64,000 nt of DNA, taken from contig NZ_JANZXA010000006.1 in assembly GCF_025153475.1 (NCBI RefSeq), positions 124,001 through 188,000 on the forward strand, given 5' to 3'. The position numbers and the translations under genes are program-made. A model generated the notes under the pieces. The model did no database searches. It was not told the origin of the DNA and saw nothing but the letters and a program-made list of their open reading frames with translations. The number at the start of each line of letters is the position of its first letter. The stretch's first letter is position 1. The stretch is from Novosphingobium mangrovisedimenti. Lineage in GTDB: Bacteria; Pseudomonadota; Alphaproteobacteria; Sphingomonadales; Sphingomonadaceae. Shown here piece by piece: positions 16,981 through 25,658 of this stretch.

Positions 16981-17790
16981 CTAGCGGCCGATGAACTTCG
17001 GTTTGCGCTTTTCCTTGAGCGCCTGGATGCCTTCCATGTGGTCGGCGCTGCGGACGGAGACGGACTCGTAGGCAATGCCCGCGTCCATCAGCGCGGTGGC
17101 AAGGCGCTTGAGTTCGAGGTTGGTCAGGATCTTGGTCGCGCGGATGGCGACCATCGCGCCGTTCAGCAGCTTTTCGCAGAAGGCATCGACCTTCTCGTCG
17201 AGCTCTTCCAGCGGCACGCAGTGATTGACCAGTCCGATCTCGGCGGCCTTGCTCGCCGTGAGCAGGTCACCCGTCAGCAGGAACTCCTTGGCGCGGGTGA
17301 GGCCGATGCGCTGGGCCCAGATCACCGCGCCGCCATCTCCTGCGACAAGGCCGAGGCCGACGTGCGGATCGCCGATCTTGGCGCCTTCGGCCGCGAAGAT
17401 CACGTCGCACAGCAGCGCCAGCGTCGCGCCGAGGCCCACGGCATGGCCGTTCATCCGGCACACCACCGGCTTGTCGATGTCGAGCAGCGTGGAGACGATG
17501 CGCTTGGCCACGCGGGTCTCATGATCGAACAGGTGCGGGTTCTTCGCATTGTTCTCGATATGGTCGAGATCGCCGCCTGCCGAGAAGGCGCGGCCTGCGC
17601 CGGTCAGCACGATCACGTCCGATCCGGTGTCGCACTGCGCGAACCACAGGGCTTCGGCGAGATCGTCGTGGAGCTGCAGGTTCACCGCGTTGAGTGCATC
17701 CGGCCGGTTCAGGGTGATGCGCAGCAGGCGGCCTTCGCGGGCCATTTCGATCGTGCCCAGGTTTGGCAGTGCAGGGGCGGTATCGGTCAT
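16981..17790 (-). CDS. Enoyl-CoA hydratase/isomerase family protein (non-canonical active site)
   Basis: A 269-residue crotonase. The family features are clear: GAGRAFSAGGDLDHIEN for CoA binding and oxyanion hole, and GHAVGLGATLALLCD. At the sites of hydratase Glu144 and Glu164 the sequence has Thr (GATLALL) and His (GDPHVGLG), and an Asp occurs in AGDGGAVI, so an isomerase-like mechanism, or another base, is possible. The gene is on the minus strand and divergent from the KstD-like gene at 18011, from which it is separated by 220 bp. It probably works in the same degradation route. The Met at 17790 has GGAG about 10 bases upstream. Confidence 0.82.
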   Translation of the reverse strand: MTDTAPALPNLGTIEMAREGRLLRITLNRPDALNAVNLQLHDDLAEALWFAQCDTGSDVIVLTGAGRAFSAGGDLDHIENNAKNPHLFDHETRVAKRIVSTLLDIDKPVVCRMNGHAVGLGATLALLCDVIFAAEGAKIGDPHVGLGLVAGDGGAVIWAQRIGLTRAKEFLLTGDLLTASKAAEIGLVNHCVPLEELDEKVDAFCEKLLNGAMVAIRATKILTNLELKRLATALMDAGIAYESVSVRSADHMEGIQALKEKRKPKFIGR

Positions 17791-18010
17791 AGCGGCGGGG
17801 CTCCCTCTTCGTTGTGATCGTCATAGGGCGGGTTTGCCGAGAGGCCAGCGCATATCCGCTCCCCGCGTGCAAGGGGTCGCCCCGGCGAAAGGTGGCGAGC
17901 ATCGCCGTGGCGGTACGCTGCCTGCCTTGCAAAAGGCCGCATGCTCCTGTCTATCTTGTTGAACAGATGCGCAGCAAGCGCGGGACGGAATACGAGAGGG
18001 AGCTTCGGGG

Positions 18011-19705
18011 ATGGCGCAGTTCGACGAAACCTTTGACTGGGTGGTCGTGGGCAGTGGGGCAGGTTCCATGTCTTCTGCGCTGCTGATGCGCCAGGCAGGC
18101 AAGTCGGTCCTGATTCTCGAGAAGGCCGATGTCGTGGGCGGCACCACCTGCAAGTCGGGCGGGGTCATGTGGATCCCGAACAACCGCTTCATCGCCGAGG
18201 ATGGCGAGAGCGATTCCGTCGAAGCGGCAGTGACCTATCTCGACGCCTTGCAGAACCTCGATGGCGGATCGGCGCCGGGTTCGACGCCGGAAAAGCGGCG
18301 CGCCTATGCCACGCAGGCATCGAAGATGATCGACTTCCTGGTCGAGCAGGGCATCGAGCTGCAGCGCGGCCACCACTACTGGCCCGACTACTACGACGAG
18401 ATGCCCGGCGGTTTCAAAACCACGCGAACAGTGGTTGCCAAGCCCTTCAATCTCAAGGAACTCGGCCCTTGGCGCAAGAAGCTGCGCAAGGGCTTCATCG
18501 AGGTCAACGCGACGCTGAGTGAGGGCATGCAGCTCGGCCACATGCGCACCAATCCCAATGCCAAGAAGATGCTGGCGAAGATCGCCTTCCGCACCATCGG
18601 CGACAAGCTGCGCGGCCGTCAGTACACCACTGCCGGTGCCTGCCTGCAAGGGCGCCTGCTCAAGGCCGCGCTGGCCGCGGGCGTGGACATCCGCACCGAG
18701 GCGCCGGTGCGTGAAATCATTCTCGACGATGCGGGCAAGGCCGTGGGCGTCGTGGCGGAGACGGGCGGCAAGACCATTCGCATCGGCGCGAGGCTGGGCA
18801 TTCTTGTCAATGCGGGTGGCTTCGCCAAGAACCAGGCCATGCGCGACAAGTACATTCCGGGCAGCCAGGCCAAGTGGTCGCAGGTTCCCAAGGAAGACAC
18901 TGGCGACATGCACATCGAACTGGAGCGGCTCGGCGGCGTGCTTGCGCAGATGGACCAGATGGTCGGCTTCCAGATGACCGAGGCACCCGGCTGGGAGAGC
19001 GACTATGTCATGCCCGGCATGCAGAGCGTGACCGCCAAGCCGCACGCCATCCTCGTCGACCAGTCGGGCGAGCGCTACATGAACGAGGGCGGTTCCTACG
19101 AGCTGTTCTGCGAGAACATGCTCAAGCGCAACCGCGAGGTTCCCGCGATCCCGAGCTGGGGGATCATGGACCAGCAATATGCCGAAAAGTACCAGGTCGC
19201 CGGCAAGTGGATCGACAAGAAGATGCCCAAGGCCTGGGAAGGCAAGGGCTACCTCCACAAGGCCGACACGATCGAGGACCTGGCGAAGAGCATCGGCGTG
19301 CCACCCGAAAAGCTGAAAGCCACCGTCGAGCGCTGGAATGCCTTCGCACGCGCGGGCAAGGACGAGGACTTCCACCGCGGTGAGCGTGAATACGACAAGT
19401 GCGGCTACGTGGGCGATCCCTTCTCGGACGAGAAGTCCATGGGCACGATCGAGAAGGCCCCGTTCTATTCGGTGTCGTGCGTTCCCGGGGACGTCAGCAC
19501 GTATGGCGGCGTCGTTACCGACGAGCACAGCCGCGTGCTGCGCGCGGATGGTTCGGTGATCGAGGGGCTTTATGCGACCGGCGTCACCACCGCATCGCCC
19601 ATGGGCAATGTCTATCCCGGCGCCGGTGCCAGTGTCGGCCCGTCGATGACGTTCGGCTGGATCGCCGCCAAGCACGCTGCCGGGCTCGACAACCAGGTCG
19701 CCTGA
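18011..19705 (+). CDS. FAD-dependent dehydrogenase, 3-ketosteroid delta1-dehydrogenase (KstD)-like
   Basis: A 564-residue flavoprotein of the fumarate reductase/KstD branch. The dinucleotide-binding GSGAGSMSSALL (residues 15-26) is followed by EKADVVGGTTCKSGG, the FAD-binding pattern, and the C-terminus ends with VYPGAGASVGPSMTFGWIAA, in which a Tyr-x3-Gly pair matches the catalytic Tyr/Gly of KstD. KstD enzymes introduce a double bond into ring A of 3-ketosteroids; related enzymes oxidise other cyclic ketones. It forms a two-gene unit with the thioesterase 7 bases downstream. Another homologue lies at 28483. Steroid specificity cannot be claimed from sequence. Confidence 0.78.
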   Translation: MAQFDETFDWVVVGSGAGSMSSALLMRQAGKSVLILEKADVVGGTTCKSGGVMWIPNNRFIAEDGESDSVEAAVTYLDALQNLDGGSAPGSTPEKRRAYATQASKMIDFLVEQGIELQRGHHYWPDYYDEMPGGFKTTRTVVAKPFNLKELGPWRKKLRKGFIEVNATLSEGMQLGHMRTNPNAKKMLAKIAFRTIGDKLRGRQYTTAGACLQGRLLKAALAAGVDIRTEAPVREIILDDAGKAVGVVAETGGKTIRIGARLGILVNAGGFAKNQAMRDKYIPGSQAKWSQVPKEDTGDMHIELERLGGVLAQMDQMVGFQMTEAPGWESDYVMPGMQSVTAKPHAILVDQSGERYMNEGGSYELFCENMLKRNREVPAIPSWGIMDQQYAEKYQVAGKWIDKKMPKAWEGKGYLHKADTIEDLAKSIGVPPEKLKATVERWNAFARAGKDEDFHRGEREYDKCGYVGDPFSDEKSMGTIEKAPFYSVSCVPGDVSTYGGVVTDEHSRVLRADGSVIEGLYATGVTTASPMGNVYPGAGASVGPSMTFGWIAAKHAAGLDNQVA

Positions 19706-19712
19706 TCGCGGG

Positions 19713-20150
19713 ATGAAGGACAAGATAGCGGCGCTGGAGGCGCAGGACTGGACGCGCGTCCAGCTCGATTCCTACTCGGCGACGATCGATCCGGTCTTCA
19801 TGCGTGGGCAGGCGGAGACGCGCGAGGTCGCGCTGGTGACGAGCGCGGCGCTGGCGAACAACCGGCCCGATACCGTCCACGGCGGGGCGATGATGACTTT
19901 TGCCGACATCGCGCTGGGTATCGGCGCGGTGGACGCCATCGGCGCGCCGAACTGCGCGACCGTGCAGCTCAACTATCACTTCGTGCGCAGCGTGCGGGTG
20001 GGGCAACTTGTCATCTGCAGGCCGCAGCTCGTGCGCCGTACCAGCCGCCTCGTATTCCTGCGCGGCCTGTTCGAAGTGGACGGCGAAACGGCCGGGTCCG
20101 CCGACGGGATATTCCAGTCTTTCACGGGCTCCGGCGTCAGAGCAGACTGA
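19713..20150 (+). CDS. PaaI-type hotdog acyl-CoA thioesterase
   Basis: A 145-residue single-hotdog protein. NNRPDTVHGGAMMTFAD carries the conserved His-Gly-Gly turn on the hot-dog helix, with Asp behind it as in PaaI family thioesterases. It releases free CoA from acyl-CoA esters, often to relieve a stalled pathway. It begins 7 bases after the KstD-like gene and likely shares its transcript. Its tail overlaps the convergent MDR gene by 14 bases. Confidence 0.85.
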   Translation: MKDKIAALEAQDWTRVQLDSYSATIDPVFMRGQAETREVALVTSAALANNRPDTVHGGAMMTFADIALGIGAVDAIGAPNCATVQLNYHFVRSVRVGQLVICRPQLVRRTSRLVFLRGLFEVDGETAGSADGIFQSFTGSGVRAD

Positions 20151-21138
20151 CGCCAACCTTGCCGAAGAACCGCCCGCTTTCGAGGTGGCGGTAGGCATCG
20201 ACCAGCCGGTCGAGATCGTAGACGACATCGACCACCGGCTTGATGCGGTGCTCCACGATGAATGCGGTCATCGCCTCGTGCTGCTCGCGGTTGCCGACGC
20301 CGATCGGGGCGAGGTTGACGCCTTGCTCGCCCATGCGGGTCCAGCTGAAATCCGATCCGAGCATGCCGATGGCCGATAGCTGGCCGCCTTCGCCGAGGAG
20401 CGAGACGTTGTCGTCGAACTGCACCGCGCCGACCGTGTCGATGACATTGGCCAGCGGCCTCTCGTCCAGTGCCTTGCGGACTTCGGCGGCCCAGTCGGGC
20501 GTCTGGCGGTAGTTGATGCAAAGGTCCGCGCCATAGGAGGCGGCGCGTGCCAGCTTGGCATCGGAGGAGGAGGTGATCGCGACGTTTGCGCCCATCGCCT
20601 TGGCAAGCTGAAGCGCCGCGATCGATACGCCACCGGTGCCGTGCGCTAGCACCCAGTCGCCCGCGCCGGTCGGGCGGAAGGCGGTGAGCGCCGACCATGC
20701 CGTCAGCACCGCGCAGGCGAGGGTGGCGCCTTCGAGGTCGCCCAGCTCATCGGGCAGGTGGCACAGGCTCTCGGCATCGAACACCGCATATTGCCGCGCG
20801 ACGCCGTCGATCGGGCCGCCCAGCATGCGCGGATCGGGCGTATTGCCGGTCATCCAGAACGGCGCGAAGATCGGCACCACGCGCTCGCCGACGGCGACGC
20901 GGGTGACGCCGTCGGCGACCTTCACGACTTCGGCGGCACAGCAGGAGAGGGGCACGACCTCGGGTTCCTTGCCGAGCCCCGGGATGAGCCCCTTGGCAAC
21001 GATCGTGTCGCGAAAGTTCAGCGTTGCCGCCTTGATCCGGATGAGCGCCTGACCCGGTCCGGGTTCGGGGATCGGTGCGTTGTGTATCGCGATGGTATCG
21101 ATGCCCTTGCCGCTTTCAACGGTTGCCTGTTTCATCAT
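20137..21138 (-). CDS. Zinc-independent MDR oxidoreductase (quinone oxidoreductase-like)
   Basis: A 333-residue medium-chain dehydrogenase/reductase. The GroES-like domain has NFRDTIVAKG and the Rossmann fold HGTGGVSIAALQLAK. No structural zinc cysteines are seen. It resembles the other MDR at 10895, but the sequences are only generally similar, so they are separate paralogues. The 3' end overlaps the thioesterase by 14 bp tail to tail; such overlap is tolerated between convergent genes. Two Met codons at 21138 and 21135 both suit a start after GGAGAG. Confidence 0.85.
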   Translation of the reverse strand: MMKQATVESGKGIDTIAIHNAPIPEPGPGQALIRIKAATLNFRDTIVAKGLIPGLGKEPEVVPLSCCAAEVVKVADGVTRVAVGERVVPIFAPFWMTGNTPDPRMLGGPIDGVARQYAVFDAESLCHLPDELGDLEGATLACAVLTAWSALTAFRPTGAGDWVLAHGTGGVSIAALQLAKAMGANVAITSSSDAKLARAASYGADLCINYRQTPDWAAEVRKALDERPLANVIDTVGAVQFDDNVSLLGEGGQLSAIGMLGSDFSWTRMGEQGVNLAPIGVGNREQHEAMTAFIVEHRIKPVVDVVYDLDRLVDAYRHLESGRFFGKVGVSLL

Positions 21139-21173
21139 CCCAGCTCTCCTGTTCAGACCTGACCGCCGGTCCT

Positions 21174-21270
21174 TTCGTCATCGCGAGCGGCCGAAGGTCG
21201 CGCGGCAATCCAGGGGCGGTTTGCACTGCTCTGGATTGCTTCGCCGGCTTTGCCGCCTCGCAATGACGAA
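21174..21270. repeat. Palindromic intergenic repeat, second family, copy 1
   Basis: Outer arms TTCGTCAT and ATGACGAA flank inner GCAATCCAG and CTGGATTGC, giving a long imperfect palindrome. The same arrangement recurs at 25351-25437. It lies in the 327-bp gap between the divergent MDR gene and the acyl-CoA synthetase. No protein-coding frame of note is inside. Confidence 0.8.
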
Positions 21271-21465
21271 GTGTCTTGGTAGACCAGAGCGGGGCACTGG
21301 CGCAGCCGGAATCCGGTGCGCCGGAGCGATGGCTTTGCCTCCCGCTGCGCAGCGAAGTGACTGAACCGCCAATGCCGGCCCCGCCGCATTCCTCCGTCGT
21401 CCGGGCATTGCTAGGCCCGAGGGGAAACATGCGCGTCACGCGCGTTCGGGAGAGGATATTCAGCC

Positions 21466-23199
21466 ATGCAAGCTGCCGTCAGCCATCAGGACACGCTTGC
21501 GCAACCGGCCCTTTCGCTGGTCGCCGGGCCGTCGCTCGCCGATGAGGCCGGGCAGGGACCGCACACCATCGGCGGCTACCTGCGCGATCTCGCCGCACGG
21601 TACGGCCCTCGCGAGGCGGTGGTCCTGCGCAATCGCACGCAGCGCTTCGCGTGGACCTATGACGATTTGCTTGCCCGCTCGCTGGAGGTGGCGCGCGCGC
21701 TGGCCGCAGCCGGCATCGGCAAGGGAGCGCGTGTCGGCATCCTGATGACCAACCGGCCGGAGTTCCTCTCCAGCCTGTTCGGCACGGCGCTGGCCGGCGG
21801 CGTGCCGGTCGCGCTCAGCACCTTCTCGACGCCTTCGGAGCTGGACTACCTGCTCAAGGCCTCGGAAATATCGCTGCTGCTGTTCGAGCAGCATGTGCTG
21901 AAGAAGGACTTCTTCGTGATGATCGACGGGCTGGAGCCGGCGATCGGGCACGGCCGGCCGGGGCATCTCGTGTCGCAGCGCTATCCTTACCTGCGCCATC
22001 TCGTTTCGCTGCCGGGTATCCTTGGCGATGCCGATCCGCTGACTTCGCACGAGGACGGCGCCGTCGAGCGCTGGGAGACGTTTCTCGCCCGCGCCAGTCA
22101 TGTCCCGGAGGCCGCCGTTCTCGCGCGCGCCGATGCGGTCCATCCGGCCGATACCGGCGGCATATTCTTCTCCTCGGGTACGACCAGCCTGCCCAAGGGC
22201 ATCGTCCATTCGCAGCGCGCCTTCGCCATCCAGTGGTGGCGCTGGCCGCGCATTTTCGCGATGAACGAGCCCGTGCGCAGCTGGACGGGCAACGGCTTCT
22301 TCTGGTCGGGCAATGTCTCGATGGTGGTCGGAAGCGCTCTTTCCACCGGCGGCGCGGTGATCCTGCAGCGCTATTTCGACGCGGAAGAAGCGCTGTTCCT
22401 GATCGAGGCGGAGAAAGTCACCTTCACCAGTGGCCGCCCGCACCAGTGGGCGCGCTTTCAGGCGGCGTCCAACTGGGTGAGCGCGGACCTGTCAAGCCTC
22501 AGGTACGTGACGCGCGGCGAACAGATCTGGGAGCATCCCACCGTCGATACCGACTGGGACGTGCCGATGTCGTTCGGCACCACCGAGACGATGACCATCT
22601 GCACCTCGCGCGTGGCAGGCGTTGCGGACGAGGCATACGCGGGCTCGATGGGCGAGGTGCTGCCGGGCAACACCATCAAGATCGTCGATCCCTTTACCGG
22701 CGCGATCGTGCCGATGGGCGAGAAGGGCGAGATGTGCATCAAGGGCCCGACCTTGATGACCGGCTATCTCGGCAAGGCGCCCGAGGAGTGTTTCGACGCG
22801 CAAGGCTTCTACTGCACCGGGGACGGCGGCCGGATCGACGCGCAGGGCCGGTTCTTCTGGGACGGGCGCCTGACCGACATGATCAAGACCGGCGGCGCCA
22901 ATGTCGCGCCGATCGAGGTGGACGAGGTCGTTGCCCGGTTCCCCGGCGTCAAGCGCGTCCAGACGGTGGGCGTGCCGGATGACCTGCTGGGCGAGATGGT
23001 GGTCACCGCGATCGTGCCCGTGGATGGGGCGCGGCTGGACGAAAAGAGCGTGATCGGCTTCTGCAAGGAGCACATTGCCAGCTTCAAGGTGCCCCGCCGC
23101 GTGCTCTTCTTCACCGACGAGGAGATGGCCATCACCGGCAGCGAGAAGGTGAAGCCGGCGGTCGTGAAGGAGCTCGTCGCAAAACGTCTCGGGGCCTAG
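21466..23199 (+). CDS. Acyl-CoA synthetase (AMP-forming)
   Basis: A 577-residue ANL enzyme. Core motifs: FFSSGTTSLPKG (A3), MSFGTTETMT (A5) and DGRLTDMIKTGGANVAP (A8). The C-terminal segment AITGSEKVKPAVV replaces the usual TGK motif; Lys residues there probably serve as the catalytic lysine. It activates an unknown carboxylic acid to an acyl-CoA. It precedes the E1 alpha/beta gene pair by 102 bases on the same strand, suggesting both serve one pathway. Substrate unknown; it differs clearly from the synthetase at 5320. The start at 21466 has GGAGAG upstream. Confidence 0.87.
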   Translation: MQAAVSHQDTLAQPALSLVAGPSLADEAGQGPHTIGGYLRDLAARYGPREAVVLRNRTQRFAWTYDDLLARSLEVARALAAAGIGKGARVGILMTNRPEFLSSLFGTALAGGVPVALSTFSTPSELDYLLKASEISLLLFEQHVLKKDFFVMIDGLEPAIGHGRPGHLVSQRYPYLRHLVSLPGILGDADPLTSHEDGAVERWETFLARASHVPEAAVLARADAVHPADTGGIFFSSGTTSLPKGIVHSQRAFAIQWWRWPRIFAMNEPVRSWTGNGFFWSGNVSMVVGSALSTGGAVILQRYFDAEEALFLIEAEKVTFTSGRPHQWARFQAASNWVSADLSSLRYVTRGEQIWEHPTVDTDWDVPMSFGTTETMTICTSRVAGVADEAYAGSMGEVLPGNTIKIVDPFTGAIVPMGEKGEMCIKGPTLMTGYLGKAPEECFDAQGFYCTGDGGRIDAQGRFFWDGRLTDMIKTGGANVAPIEVDEVVARFPGVKRVQTVGVPDDLLGEMVVTAIVPVDGARLDEKSVIGFCKEHIASFKVPRRVLFFTDEEMAITGSEKVKPAVVKELVAKRLGA

Positions 23200-23301
23200 A
23201 TATCGCCGGGCCGGTGCCCTGACTCTTGCGCTGGTTTGCCCGCGATATACTGAAAACGCAGTACCAAGATCCTGTCGACGGAGGTTTTCGAGAGAGGGAC
23301 C

Positions 23302-24300
23302 ATGACTGATACGCTAACCAACCGCGCGTTGCCCGATGCGGCCACCCAGCTCGACATCTATCGCAGGATGATCCGCATCGAGCGCAACGACGAATTCACC
23401 CGCGCCCAGATCCGCCAGGGCCGCATCCACGCACCGTACTATTCGGCACGCGGCCAGGAATGCATTCCGGCGGGCATTTCCGTGCTCCTCAACGACGACG
23501 ACAAGATCTGCACGATCTATCGCGGCATTCAGGACATGGTCGCCAAGAACATGCCGCTGCGCCCGCTCTGGGCCGAAATCTGCGGCCGTGTCGACGGCAC
23601 CTGCAAGGGCAAGGGCGGCCCGATGCACCTTACCCACCCGGAAACCGGCGTGATGGTCACCACCGGCATCGTCGGTTCCTCGATGCCGATCGCCAACGGC
23701 TTCGGCTGGGCCGCGCTGCTTGACGGCACCAAGCAGGTGACGGTCGCCTATTTCGGTGACGGTGCCAGCAACATCGGTGCCTTCCACGAGGCGCTCAACC
23801 TTGCCGGCGTGTGGAAGCTGCCGGTGATCTTCGTCTGCTCGAACAACGGCTTTGCCGAGCACACCCGTTTCGAGAACGGCACCGCGGTCGACCAGATCTC
23901 GAAGCGCGCGATCGGCTACGGCATGCCGGGCTACACCGTCGACGGCAACGATCCGGTCGACGTCTACGCCCACGCCCATGCCGCCATCGAGCGTGCCCGC
24001 GCGGGCGAGGGGCCGACCCTGCTCGAATGCAAGACCTTCCGTTTCATGGGCCACGTCTTCGGCGATGCCGACGGCTACATGACCAAGGAAGAAAAGGCCG
24101 AGGCGATGGCGAAGGATCCGCTGCCGATCTTCCGCCAGAAGCTGATCGACGACGGCATCGCCACCGAGGAACAGCTCGAGGCGATGAAGGCCGAGATCGA
24201 AGCCGAGGTGAAGGACGCGATCGACTTCGCCATGAACTGTGAATTCCCGTCCGACGATGAACTGCGTCGCGACGTCTTTGCCGAGGAGATCCCGGCGTGA
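23302..24300 (+). CDS. 2-oxoacid dehydrogenase E1 component, alpha subunit (AcoA/PdhA-like)
   Basis: A 332-residue thiamine-diphosphate-dependent subunit. The TPP motif is complete: GDGASN followed about 25 residues later by NNGFAEHT. YFGDGASNIGAFHEALNLA and GCRGQE-like segments match the alpha subunits of acetoin/pyruvate/branched-chain dehydrogenases. It decarboxylates a 2-oxoacid to a hydroxyalkyl-TPP that is normally passed to a lipoyl E2. The beta subunit starts inside its stop codon (GTGA overlap), so translation is coupled. No E2, E3 or lipoyl protein follows. A 102-base AT-richer gap with its own ribosome site precedes it. Confidence 0.87.
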   Translation: MTDTLTNRALPDAATQLDIYRRMIRIERNDEFTRAQIRQGRIHAPYYSARGQECIPAGISVLLNDDDKICTIYRGIQDMVAKNMPLRPLWAEICGRVDGTCKGKGGPMHLTHPETGVMVTTGIVGSSMPIANGFGWAALLDGTKQVTVAYFGDGASNIGAFHEALNLAGVWKLPVIFVCSNNGFAEHTRFENGTAVDQISKRAIGYGMPGYTVDGNDPVDVYAHAHAAIERARAGEGPTLLECKTFRFMGHVFGDADGYMTKEEKAEAMAKDPLPIFRQKLIDDGIATEEQLEAMKAEIEAEVKDAIDFAMNCEFPSDDELRRDVFAEEIPA

Positions 24301-25304
24301 GCACCGATACTGTTGAAATGGTCAAGATGAACGGCCTCCAGGCGATCAATTCCGCCCTGATGGAGGCCATGGAAGCGGACGAGAAGGTCCTCGTGCTCGG
24401 CGAGGACATTGCCGATAACGAAGGCGGTGGCGTCGTCGGCGTGACCCGGGGGCTGTCGACCAAGTTCGGCACCATGCGCGTGAAGTCCACGCCAATCTCC
24501 GAACAGGCGATCATCGGCGCGGCCATCGGCGCGGCCATGGCCGGCTACAAGCCGGTGGCCGAGATCATGCTGATGAACTTCACGACCGTGGCGATGGACA
24601 TGATCGTGAACCACGCGGCCAAGCTGCGCTTCATGTCGGGCGGCCAGAGCCAGGTTCCGCTGGTGATCCGCACCCTGACCGGCGCGGGCAACCAGACCGC
24701 CGGCCAGCACGCCGACTTCTACGAGGCGTGGTTCTGCCACACCGCGGGCATCAAGGTCGTGATCCCCTGGACCCCGGCCGACTTCAAGGGCCTCTACCTT
24801 TCCGCGATCCAGGATCCGGACCCGGTCATCATCGTCGAGAGCGGCAAGACGCTGTTCGTGCCGATGGACGTGCCGGCCAATCAGGGCCCGATCCCGCTCG
24901 GCAAGGCGAACATCGTGGCGCCGGGCACCGACATCACCATCGTTTCCTACGGGCAGATGATGTTCACCGTGATGGAAGCCGTCGGCAAGCTTGCCGAGGC
25001 CGGCATTTCGGCCGAAGTGGTCGACCTGCGCACGATCTCGCCGTGGGACAAGGAAACCGTCCTCGCCTCGGCCGAGAAGACGGGCCGCCTGCTGGTCGTC
25101 CACGAAGCCGGCAAGAACTTCGGCCCGGGCGCGGAAATCGCCGCAACCGTGCAGGACGCGCTGTTCGGCAAGCTCAAGGCTCCGGTCGGCCGCCTCGGTG
25201 CGCCGTACTGCTCGGTGCCCTTCGCCAAGAAGCTGGAGGACGCGTTCCTCGTCCAGCCGCCGGCGATCATCGAGGAGGCCAAGCGCCTCGTTGCAATGGG
25301 CTGA
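24297..25304 (+). CDS. 2-oxoacid dehydrogenase E1 component, beta subunit (AcoB/PdhB-like)
   Basis: A 335-residue partner of the preceding subunit. LVLGEDIADNEGG and PISEQAIIGAAIG are the standard beta-subunit TPP-pocket segments, and GLEVVIP-like KVVIPWTPADFKGL follows. The GTG start at 24297 overlaps the alpha stop by 4 bases. An alpha2beta2 heterotetramer is expected. Because no E2/E3 gene is near, the complex may borrow subunits from elsewhere or act without lipoyl transfer. A strong bidirectional terminator follows at 25470. Confidence 0.87.
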   Translation: MSTDTVEMVKMNGLQAINSALMEAMEADEKVLVLGEDIADNEGGGVVGVTRGLSTKFGTMRVKSTPISEQAIIGAAIGAAMAGYKPVAEIMLMNFTTVAMDMIVNHAAKLRFMSGGQSQVPLVIRTLTGAGNQTAGQHADFYEAWFCHTAGIKVVIPWTPADFKGLYLSAIQDPDPVIIVESGKTLFVPMDVPANQGPIPLGKANIVAPGTDITIVSYGQMMFTVMEAVGKLAEAGISAEVVDLRTISPWDKETVLASAEKTGRLLVVHEAGKNFGPGAEIAATVQDALFGKLKAPVGRLGAPYCSVPFAKKLEDAFLVQPPAIIEEAKRLVAMG

Positions 25305-25350
25305 GCCCGGGCTTCGGCACAAGGTGAGAGCATGATCGTCTTAGCTTGAA

Positions 25351-25437
25351 TCGTCATTGCGAGGCCCGTAGGGCCGCGGCAATCCAGGGCGGCGCTGTGT
25401 ACCGCTCTGGATTGCTTCGCTTCGCTCGCAATGACGA
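25351..25437. repeat. Palindromic intergenic repeat, second family, copy 2
   Basis: TCGTCATTGCGAG (25351-25363) and CTCGCAATGACGA (25425-25437) are perfect complements, with inner GCAATCCAG/CTGGATTGC pairs. It is the same family as 21174-21270. It lies just before the terminator that ends the E1 beta operon. Confidence 0.85.
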
Positions 25438-25469
25438 ATGGTTCATTCAGCGGTGATCATGCGCTAACG

Positions 25470-25509
25470 AAAAGCCCCTCCCTCGCAGATCGCGGGGGAG
25501 GGGCTTTTT
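25470..25509. terminator. Bidirectional rho-independent terminator
   Basis: A 13-bp stem, AAAAGCCCCTCCC (25470-25482) and GGGAGGGGCTTTT (25496-25508), flanks a 13-base loop and is followed by T residues; the complementary A run serves the opposite strand. It can end both the E1 operon and the convergent acyl-CoA dehydrogenase operon. Confidence 0.88.
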
Positions 25510-25559
25510 CTTGGTCGTCTTGCTGGCCGTTGCTGGCTGGAAACTGCCCACACCATGCT

Positions 25560-25587
25560 CGTCGTCCCTGCCTACGCAGGGACGACG
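25560..25587. repeat. 12-bp perfect hairpin repeat (third family)
   Basis: CGTCGTCCCTGC (25560-25571) and GCAGGGACGACG (25576-25587) pair perfectly across the loop CTAC. A related GTCCCCGC hairpin is at 30226-30270. It lies between the terminator and the stop of the acyl-CoA dehydrogenase, and may be an additional terminator or a dispersed element. Across 25305-25658 no gene is seen. Confidence 0.6.
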
Positions 25588-25658
25588 GAACTATGGAACG
25601 GCGGCCATCACCATCCCGACAGGCTTATGCCGCCGCGGGCGATGGCGTAAGGTCCGTT

